From Ulota crispa (Eukaryota; Streptophyta; Bryopsida; Orthotrichales; Orthotrichaceae), in the NCBI GenBank assembly GCA_963920765.1, contig OY987249.1, positions 14,074,817 to 14,138,816 of the forward strand: DNA of 64,000 bases. The letters are read 5' to 3'. Every line of letters begins with the position of its first letter. Positions within the stretch are counted from its first letter, which is position 1. Under the pieces are notes generated by a model that was given only the letters and a program-made list of their open reading frames with translations, did no database searches and was not told where the DNA came from. Of the stretch, positions 55,666 to 64,000 are shown one piece after another. The position numbers and the translations under genes were made by a program.

Positions 55666-56139
55666 CATTTTACCAAGTGCTGCTTAACCTTTAAACGTCA
55701 GGCTAGTCACCGCAACCAATCTAGCTACAATTATTTCTATAGCATTCTAGTGATTTTAGAGGTTTCATTAGTGTGGCAATTGCCTAGCTATAGCAAAAGT
55801 CAACAGTACATGTTCACCTTTTGAAAATTGCAAGTAGGGCAACATGGGATCTAACATTGTGCCAGTGACTCTTCTCACAATATGGGTTATCTAAAAATAT
55901 GAGTATATTTGGTGAGGTTGTTTTTTACGTTCCATGGTGGATCATGTGTTTATCATCACTCTTAAAAAAAATCAAGTGAGAAACTACTTTTTTGTGTCTT
56001 CTGGATTGTTTTTTCCTAGCCAAAAGATGAAAAAACTTCTGCCTCAACGTTTAAGGGTTTACAAAGGTACTACTTTGTATGGATTGGCTGAAAATTGGAG
56101 GTATCTTGAAAACCTAGTACCGGTAGTTGAGATGTGCAT
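55666..56139. other. No gene seen
   Basis: A 73-codon ORF at 55934-56155 (+) is unrecognised and runs into the E element. Confidence 0.35.
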
Positions 56140-56147
56140 AAAGAAAA

Positions 56148-56544
56148 GGGAATGACTAGGGAGACACCCCCAGTTGCTAGGGAGACACCTCCTATTGCCT
56201 AACCTATTAAATTTGAGATTATTATTACATAGAAATATGAATTGAAGTTCAAACAATTTTTTAGTGCACATCTGCACCTGCAAGCTTTGCAAACATACAA
56301 CAAATATGTCTCATTTGTGACATGGTCAAGAGTTGAATTTACAAATGAAAAAATCAACTAGTTAACTCTTGACTATGTCACAAATGAGACATAGTTGTTA
56401 TATGTTTGCAACGCTTGCAAATACAGATGTGAACTAAAATATTGTTTTGATTTTATTTCATATTTCGATGTAATAATAATCACAAATTTAATAGATTGGA
56501 CTATAAGGGGTGTCTCCCTTTGGGGAGTTTCCCTAGCCCTCCCC
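56148..56544. mobile_element. Hairpin element E, copy 2, intact
   Basis: 397 bp flanked by perfect AAAGAAAA (56140-56147, 56545-56552). Ends GGGAATGACTAGGGAGACAC and GGGGAGGGCTAGGG inward, arms with CTCATTTGTGACATGGTCAA and complement. The arms include a doubled GGGAGACACC block. It supplies the empty site for D3. Confidence 0.85.
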
Positions 56545-56552
56545 AAAGAAAA

Positions 56553-57742
56553 AGGGGGCTCCCGGGAAAGATGGAGGTAGGCTATGCCTTTACTAACAAA
56601 AATTCACCTCCCGGCTGCTTCTAGTGTGCGGCTACAATTCCAATGGACAATTTTGACTTTTGATTTTTGAAATTTTGGTCTTTTACACTTTTACAAAGAA
56701 CCGAAAAAGATGTCATCAAAAAAAGAAAGTAGCTTTTATTGTTTGTCATGCATACAATGAACCCCCCAAGAACATCAAATAAAGTTAGAGCAGGCCTCTA
56801 TCAAGAATGCACACCATTCCCATGAACAAGTTGTAAGAAAAATGTACTTTTTCTTTTCTGTAAATTTCCAAGAGCTGTGGGTCAATTTTTTCAGTTGGTA
56901 GACGTGGCATTGACCGCACACTATATGCACATCAACTTTGCATTATGAATGCAAAAAAATGTTGTTCACATTGCAAGGTACGTGGTTGCGTTCTTTTGCA
57001 TTTTAACCCAATTCCTTCGTGTTTACATACTCAAGTGCCTTGAAATTGACCTCTCTCACTCAAATGATTAGAAGTTGACCTCTCTCAATAAAACGATTAG
57101 AAATTGATGTCTCTCAATAAAATAATTAGTGGATCAAACTTTTGAAAATTTTCAATAATTTAACTGTAAGGTTTATTTTTTCACTTACTTATGTACACTC
57201 TCTCAAAATTTCAGATTTTGTAAGGGCATACTGCATTGGATCGTAACATTCAACAAGGTCAAAAAAAAATTTGAAACTTGTCCAGTGTGTCAATATATTT
57301 TTGGTCATCCAAAATGATGTCTTCCACTTCATGGATTCTGGTGCAATTTGAATTTCTTGTGAACATGAAATTTGGCATATGCCTCATAAATTGCATGATC
57401 ACCCAATGCTCAAAACATAATGGTATTTTTTAGAAAGAGGGAATTATTTTGTTGGAATTGTCATTACACTAAGGAAATTTCATAAAAGAGACTCTCATAG
57501 AAATAAATTTCAATTACAAAATTTATATGGTGTAAACCTTCATGTGGAGTACTTGCTAAAATGAAATAAAAAGTAAATAAAAAGTAAAATGAAAATTATT
57601 GCCTAATCAAGAAGAGTTGATTTCAAATTTGGCTCATGGACTGAGTCATTGTAAAGTGCATTTGAACAATTTGTGAGCGATACCCTCCCTTTATTCTTTT
57701 GTCTGTATTAATTTTATTTTTTAAGCATGCATGGGTTGACAC
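56553..57742. other. No gene seen; short tandem repeat at 57049-57130
   Basis: GA-rich text, then a three-copy ~33-bp tandem repeat of TTGACCTCTCTCAATAAAA..GATTAGAA (57049-57130). No ORF above 60 codons. Confidence 0.45.
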
Positions 57743-57746
57743 CTAA

Positions 57747-57970
57747 CTCTTGAACATACTGAAAGCCCTTTGCGGCCGTATGTACAGCTATATATACAGA
57801 CGTATTTGAGCTGCTCTGAGGGCATTTCAAAAAAAATTATGCACCTACCATCATACAACCCTTCAATATGTATGATTGTAACACTTAATTTCTAACTGAT
57901 TCAAACTTCTGAATAGTGGTTGCAACCATATTTGGTACCGTATCTCCAGAGCCCAAGGGCCCTTCAAGGG
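57747..57970 (+). mobile_element. TTAA-type element, family C, copy 3
   Basis: 224 bp flanked by CTAA on both sides (57743-57746, 57971-57974). The interior follows C1 closely (CAACCCTTCAATATGTATGA, ACACTTAATTTCTAACTG, TTTGGTACCGTATCTCCAGA). The duplicated CTAA is the complement of the TTAG at C1. Confidence 0.8.
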
Positions 57971-58139
57971 CTAAATCACATATGATACCATATCTCACTC
58001 AAAAATCATTCAATTCCACATTTTTTTGGAAGAAATCCAAACTTTTTAATATGAGCACATGCATTCTTTTTCATAATCTCATCTCAAATACTTACACAAT
58101 AAATGCTTGCCTAAATATTTGAAAAGCCCAAAGTGGGCT

Positions 58140-58200
58140 TCTTGGTCCTTTAGGAACTAACCCCTAAAGGACCAAAGTCCTTATAATGGAATAAGATGGG
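58140..58200. repeat. Abutting family ends sharing CTAA
   Basis: TTGGTCCTTTAGGAA, CTAA, CCCCTAAAGGACCAA: a right end and a left end face outward around one 4-bp target word, like two elements inserted at the same site, or the join of a pair. What they belong to is not resolved. Confidence 0.5.
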
Positions 58201-58320
58201 CTTTGGGCAAGCTTATAAAACTGAAATTTTTGGTCTATGTTTTTGGATTTTTTTTAGGTAGGGATTTGTAATAAAGTATGAGGATATATAATTTTTATCA
58301 AAATCAAATTTGTAATTTAA

Positions 58321-59216
58321 CCCCTAAAGGACCACTTGTCTCTATGAGGGACAAATGGGATTTTGGGCAGGGTCATGCTTATACAATTTATGTTTGAATT
58401 CTTATTTTTTTTCTCCAAAGGTAGAGTTTTGCAAGAGCTACGGGGGAGAACATTTTTATTGAATTCCAATTTACAATTCAAAGTTATAAGGGTAAACATG
58501 TGAATTTTAGTTCAAGGGGCAGCTTGGGCATGCCATTTTTTGTTGACTTCTCCCAAAGGGAACCAATGAAGGAATGCCCCTCAATGGAATTTATCCAAAG
58601 CAATAGTGTACTAAATAAATACATTATTGTATTTGATAAATACATTAACCTTTGAGTTGCAATAGCTACTAGAGATTTAGCTTTATTTCCAATTTTCTTT
58701 CTTGAGATTGTCAATGAAGCTAAACTCTTCCAATATACCGCTTGAATTTTTATATTCTTTAATGCCTTTTTAGAAAACTCGGTTGGCAAAAAACCTCAAT
58801 GTAATTTGAATTCAAGCACATGTTTACAATACAGGGCCATGGAGGGTGTGTTCCATGTCTTGGACTCTTGGTTGATCACAAAAACTTAAAAAAAGATATG
58901 CCTAACATGATTTAGAGCATGTTAGATAAATCTCTTAAGCACCTATAGTGCAAAAATTGTTCACCACATGTGGTCAAAGGTACTTGAAAATTTTGGGCAA
59001 GGGTAAAAAAACTTTATGTACTACCTTTAAATGATCATATCTCTTGATCCGTATGGTCAATCTTCACAAAGTTTTCATGGTGTGTTCTTGAATGAGTCTA
59101 CTATAAGGTCCTAAGGTTAGATTTGATCTTTTTCTGAAAAAGATTGTTTTTGGGATCAAATCAAAATTACGGTTTTGAGTGTTTTTTGAGAAAACATGTG
59201 CTTGGTCTTTTAGGGG
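58321..59216 (+). mobile_element. TTAA-type element, family D, copy 5
   Basis: 896 bp between TTAA (58317-58320) and TTAA (59217-59220). Ends CCCCTAAAGGACCA and CCCCTAAAAGACCAAG inward. The interior is more diverged from other D copies, with its own ORF-free text. The left part keeps GGGATTTTGGGCA. Confidence 0.8.
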
Positions 59217-59673
59217 TTAAAAGTTATAAGAGACTTTGAAGAAATTGTTGATCAAGGGACACATAGGGCTTGCCAATTGCCCTTGACTTTTCCCAACAAT
59301 AACCATTGAAGGCACCCTTCATTGAAGCTTGTCCAAAGCAATAGTGTATTAGATAAACACATTCTTATATTACATATATACATTAGCTTTTGAATTGCAG
59401 TAGTTTATAGAAATTTGGTTTTTATTCATTTTTTTGTTCAACTTCCACCAAGAAGTTTTAGAAAATTTTGAAAAGGAACTTGATTGGAGGGCATTTGGTG
59501 TTTTATATCTTGAGTATCATTTGTTACTTCAACTTACGACAAAAAATTCTACAAGATCCTAGAAAAAGGAACACTCATGAAAATCCTCCCACTTAATAAT
59601 ATAGATATGTTGAAATTTTGATTTGTATGACGCCAAGTTAGATGACCCCAATTTTAATGGCCTAGAATCTTAA

Positions 59674-60578
59674 CCCCTAAAGGCCAAAGCCCTTTTTTCT
59701 ATGAAAGTCACTAAAAATTGCTTTGAGGGGAATGAGTAGAAAAGTAGGAAATAAAGTTTGTTTTGCAAATCCAACCGTAGGATCTTGCCTTAGACTAGAA
59801 GAGGTACTTGTGGGAAAAAAATCAAGTCATTCTAGATGGAGAGGAAGGAGATATTTAGATCTGAAGTGAAAAAAAAGTTTTTTTCCGTGATGTCCAAAAC
59901 ATTTTAGAAGCCTTTGACCACTCTCACATGAAAAAATTGCTCTACACAAAGTTGAGGTTTATTTTTTCCATGTAGAAGACCAAGTTAGGTATGTGTGGGA
60001 GAAATTTCAAATCAATTGGAACTATACAACACATGGGAAAAAAATAGTAAGTAAAAAGAAGTAGAGAATGAGTCAAATCACTAGATTGCTAAGAGTTTAA
60101 TTATTGAAATGAAAAATGCAAATCTCAACGGTCATAATGTTGTAATAAACAATCTACTTCCTCAAGTTTAGTTTTTTTTCCAATATATTGAAAATTGTAG
60201 AAAATAAAAGACTTCAAAGCTTATTTTAGAGTTGAGGATCCGTAACTGCCCTCAAACTAAAACATCTCATAACTTTCATCTCATTGACTGAAATTGAATG
60301 ATTCAAAGCTTCTCATGAATAAAAAAAATCTAAAGAACCAATTTAATATTCATTTTTAAAAGAAATTTTTGAGCTGCCCGGATTGCCCTCCTTCCCTTGG
60401 GTTGCAGAAGATCTTGCATAACTTCTTCGTCAAATGTAGAAGAAAAAAATAGATGCTTTCGTAATTCTTGGGATTCCCTACCTTAAATAAAAATTTCAAA
60501 AAATCACACAAAGCAGTCTAACTATAGGTACATGCCCAAAATCCATTTGTCCCCGAGGACAGTTGGGCCTTTTAAGGG
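59674..60578 (+). mobile_element. TTAA-type element, family D, copy 6, intact
   Basis: 905 bp between TTAA (59670-59673) and TTAA (60579-60582). Ends CCCCTAAAGGCC and CCCTTAAAAGGCCC inward. Collinear along its full length with the disrupted D4, for which it is the template. Confidence 0.85.
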
Positions 60579-60582
60579 TTAA

Positions 60583-62250
60583 GGGTAATGTGACCTTCAC
60601 AATCTTGCTGTATATCACCATTCTTAACATCCAATGTGAGCATAGTTTAACATATAAATTTTTTTAATGCATAAATGTATTGTCAGATTGGGGCAAACTT
60701 GGTCCTGCATAAAACAAAAAACCACGTCAAAGGCATGTGCAGTGATGGCAGGATTCCAAAGTCCAGTACATGGCACATCACATCTCCAGCCCCTTTAGCT
60801 TCTTCATGTCATAAGCTTCTATCCAGTACCACAACATTTTTGTCCTCAACCAGTGTTCACAAATGTGGTTAATTTTAGCAACATTTTATTGCTACCAATC
60901 ATGGAATTACTAAAGCGACACCCTATGTATTGAGATTTATGCATTGATATAAATAATGAAAATTTTTGCTAATGAACAACCGTAAGATCTAAATATATTG
61001 CCTACATGGTCAAATTCAAGCCGCTCTAGAAAAGTGTTACATTCAAACTTGAGTTTTATGGGGAATGATACAATGTTGAAGGTGCACCTTCAAAATAGAG
61101 GTACTCATGCTTACATTGCTCCTAACGTCAAGTTCAAGCACCCCTATGGCCCTATACACAATTACACATCACATCCCACGTCTCATAGAAATCTGAAAGT
61201 TTCATTGGTGTAAAGCCAAAAAGTTGGGATTCGACACTTCACATTTAATTCTAACCCCATGTCTTAGTTGCATATATGGCATTGCTTTTTGGGAGTTTTG
61301 ACACCAAAGAAGGTGAAATTTTTCTTAGGGTTTGGGTTGAATATATTGCTTATCCAACTTTGAGCCCAAGTCCCACCCACACTTTTGCATGAAATGTTCA
61401 TGACTTTTTTTAATAATCCTTCTTGTCTTGATAACCCAATGAAATTGGGATCTAGTTTTGAGGTAGAATTTGTGAAATGGACGTGAGACACAATGAAGCA
61501 ACAAAAAATTTCTTGGCAAAAATTTGCCTAAATCTTATTTCAAATTTTGATTGGCAACCATAACACTAAAAAAATTTGAGTGAGAAAATGATTGAGGTTG
61601 CCAAATCCCTCCTCAAGTAAGCACTAGGTTTACCCAATTTTAAACAAAAACTACTAATAGACTTATGGATGAATGTGAGCACATTTTTAATTCTATCCTA
61701 TTCTATCCAAATTTTACTTACCCACTTGCATCTTGTGGTGCGTGTAGCTTTACTAGCAAAAATACAAAAAAAAACCCTGGTATGAAGCGCCTCTAAATCA
61801 CATTGTGTATAGAACCTTCAAATTGGTGAATTCAAGACAGTGCAATCCCAATCACAAATAATGATAAAGAAGCTCTTTATCAAAAGTTTGCACAAATCAG
61901 TAAATTCCATGCAAGTTTAAAGATGTGCCTTCGATCCTAAGCTTACTACATTTGACAGCATTTCAAGTAAGCTTACTGGCCATGATCTCTAAAATTTTTG
62001 ATGAACTCAAAATGCACGTTTGGTGAGCCACTCCATGTTGGAATCTAGCTCATGATAAAAGCCATTAGACAAATCAAACAAGAATCTTGTTGTTATTCCG
62101 CTTTATGGATAAATTTGTTTGCAGAATGATACGTCCTTGACTTTAAAAAGCTCAACATTTTAATACTTTTTTGAATTTACTATACATGAACTTCTTTTTG
62201 CCATTGTGGCCCACCTAATAGTATGTAAATAGGGTTTGTTTTTCAAAATG
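60583..62250. other. No gene seen
   Basis: A degenerate Tourist-like half at 60595-60650 (CCATTCTTAACATCCAATGTG). ORFs at 60675-60872, 60998-61213 and two antisense ones at 61264-61519 are short and unrecognised. Confidence 0.4.
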
Positions 62251-62261
62251 TATAAGGGCTA

Positions 62262-62585
62262 AGTGCGTGAGTATAAACCTAACTGCATGAGTATAAACTT
62301 AATTGCGTGAGTATAAACCAAAGTGCGTGAGTATAAACTCTAGTGCATGAGATTAAACCTTAGTGCATGAGTCTAAACCCTAGTGCATGAGTCTAACCCC
62401 TAGTGCATGAATCTAAACCCTAGTGCATGAGTCTAAACTCTAGTGCATGAGTCTAAATCCTAATGCATGAGTCTAAATCCTAGTGCATGAGTCTAAACCC
62501 TAGTGCGTGAGTCTAAGCCCTAGTGCATGAGTGTAAACCCTAGTGCATGAGTGTAGACCCTAGTGCATGAACCTAAACCCTAGTG
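62262..62585 (+). repeat. Minisatellite, 20-bp CCCTAGTGCATGAGTCTAAA unit
   Basis: About 16 copies. The first four read AGTGCGTGAGTATAAACC-like and drift into the regular CCCTAGTGCATGAGTCTAAA form. AAACCCTA, the plant telomere repeat, is generated at each unit join, probably by coincidence. Confidence 0.9.
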
Positions 62586-62666
62586 CAAAATACAAAAAGT
62601 TGGTGTTAAATTGTATGTTGAAAACATCAATTTGTTGCAATGACGTGGTAAATAAATAAGCTAATC

Positions 62667-62789
62667 CCTTCTTTTCTTTTCTTTTTCTTTTTCTTTTTCT
62701 TTTTTCTTTTTCTTTTTCTTTTTCTTTTTCTTTTTCTTTCTTTCTTTCTTTTTTTGTTTTTTTTGTTTTTTTGTTTTTTGTTTTTTTTC
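62667..62789 (+). repeat. Polypyrimidine microsatellite (TTTTTC/TTTC/GTTTTTT)n
   Basis: A pure pyrimidine tract of TTTTTC and TTTC repeats for ~85 bp, then GTTTTTT repeats. The Lys/Arg-rich antisense ORF across it is an artefact. Confidence 0.9.
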
Positions 62790-63054
62790 CTCAAGAAAAG
62801 AACTACAAGAATTTCATTGAGGCACCAATTTTTTTGGCCACTATTGCGTGAAAACCTTATCTTACCATATTCACAAAATAAAATCCCAAAATAAATTCTT
62901 TCAAAATTCAATCAAATAATGAAGTGTTCCTCTTTCAATTTTCTACGTGCTTGTAGCTAGATAAATAATATCATTTAACTGAAATAATGATGCCTCGTAA
63001 CATTTGTGAGAAAGCTTAGTCTTTGTCATGTTTTGACCATCACAATAAATAAAA

Positions 63055-63429
63055 GGGGAAATTACAAATAGGGGCACAAAAATGAAAAATATTATAAATA
63101 GGTGCATAGTTTCAAAATAATTACAAATAGGGGCGCAATTTCAAAATTATTTGTGAGTTTTTGTAAAAAACTGGTTTGGAAATTGGTTGATTTAGATATA
63201 TTACATCAGATGTTAGCTAATTTCCAAAAAAATTAAAGGCCTCTCCAAATCAAACCTAAATAAATAGATTTTAGCAAAGGGGGTGGCAATTTTTAGTAAG
63301 ACCTTTAAATTTTTTGGAATTTAGTTAACATTTGATGTAATATATCTAAATCAACCAATGTCCAAACCAAAAAAAATTACAAAAACTTACAAGTAATTTT
63401 GAAATTGCGCCCCTATTTGTAATTTTCCC
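63055..63429. mobile_element. MULE-like MITE with perfect 9-bp target duplication
   Basis: 375 bp flanked by TAAATAAAA on both sides (63046-63054, 63430-63438). Ends GGGGAAATTACAAATAGGGG and GGGAAAATTACAAATAGGGG inward. A 9-bp duplication with GGGAAAATTAC ends fits Mutator-like elements. The left terminus is reiterated three times (ATTACAAATAGGGGCACAA, ATTATAAATAGGTGCATAG, ATTACAAATAGGGGCGCAA). Confidence 0.9.
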
Positions 63430-63439
63430 TAAATAAAAT

Positions 63440-64000
63440 ATATTAACTTACTCTGTACTATATTTTAGAGACAACGCTCTATACTGTACTATCCACCCAT
63501 GATGAATTTCAAAAAACCTTAAACGTTATTGAAATCATCGTCGATTTGTTAAGTTGATTTTATCGAGTTGCAAAAATTCATTTGTATTACAAAATGTGCT
63601 CCAAAAGTTCTCAAAATAACGCGCATTATGAGAATTCATATGAAAAATATGGTTCCAAAACTCATGGTGTGAAGGACCTTGTTTTTCATGATGTTGTATG
63701 TATAACACTCAAACTGCAATTGTAACGCATTTCTTAATTCTAGGTTCCCTAAGATCCCCAAAACTGAATAGAAACTAAATTTAGTAAGCTTTCTTTATTT
63801 ATCAGTGGTCAAGTTTGATTGGTCATATTTTGAGACCTAAAAGGCTTGGATACTAAGAATGAAAATAATGATGTAGGCAATTTGTATTAGAAGTTGTTTT
63901 TACTTTAAAATTCAATGAAGCTTCCAAAAGTCACCCAAGTGATTTGAGGTTTACATGTACAGTTAGGGCCGCTTCACTGCCGCTTTACTGTAGGAGTCAA
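63440..64000. other. No gene seen
   Basis: AT-rich to the window end with no repeat or ORF that I can support. Confidence 0.4.

Noticed and set aside
62262-62585. Interstitial telomere array
   Set aside because: AAACCCTA appears once per 20-bp unit, not as uninterrupted 7-bp repeats.
62627-62911. Lys/Arg-rich antisense ORF
   Set aside because: Direct translation of the polypyrimidine microsatellite.

Overview
The window is nuclear DNA of a land plant: AT-rich, intron-bearing, mostly transposon debris, with three intact protein genes. The carotenoid enzyme with a transit-peptide-like N-terminus, the plant-type GDSL esterase, a telo-box 5' of a ribosomal protein gene, and CACTA, hAT-like, MULE-like, Stowaway-like and Tourist-like elements all fit an embryophyte. 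I cannot name the species. A non-seed plant with a large genome is possible but not shown. Genes, all on the + strand: (1) 27204-33918, a five-exon GDSL esterase/lipase of 397 aa with the complete Ser/Asp/His triad; all four introns carry inserted elements. (2) 47397-47726, a single-exon uL18-family ribosomal protein of 109 aa, probably mitochondrial, preceded by a telo-box and a ten-copy 20-bp minisatellite. (3) 50298-53707, a five-exon 15-cis-zeta-carotene isomerase (Z-ISO) of 399 aa with both expected heme-ligand histidines. They share no pathway and look like ordinary scattered single genes. Layout: 1-5.5 kb holds small hairpin elements. 5.5-11.1 kb is one hAT-like element with repetitive GAGC termini that encloses a 2.4-kb foldback. 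11.7-21.4 kb is a mosaic of nested TTAA-type elements, a SINE-like piece and a LINE remnant. 22.2-26.0 kb is a four-level nest. 26-34 kb is the GDSL gene. 34-38.6 kb is again small elements. 38,647-44,833 is a non-autonomous CACTA element. 46.7-53.7 kb is the gene-rich stretch. 54-64 kb is more small elements and tandem repeats. The standout signal is a cohort of about 15 non-autonomous elements with CCCCTAAAGG-like inverted ends, most flanked by TTAA (two by CTAA/TTAG). Paralogous empty sites inside this same window confirm the TTAA target in the clearest cases. TTAA duplication is the hallmark of piggyBac and Kolobok transposases, which are little known in land plants. No transposase for the cohort lies in this window. 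All element calls rest on reading inverted ends, target duplications and repeated copies by eye; no database search was possible.
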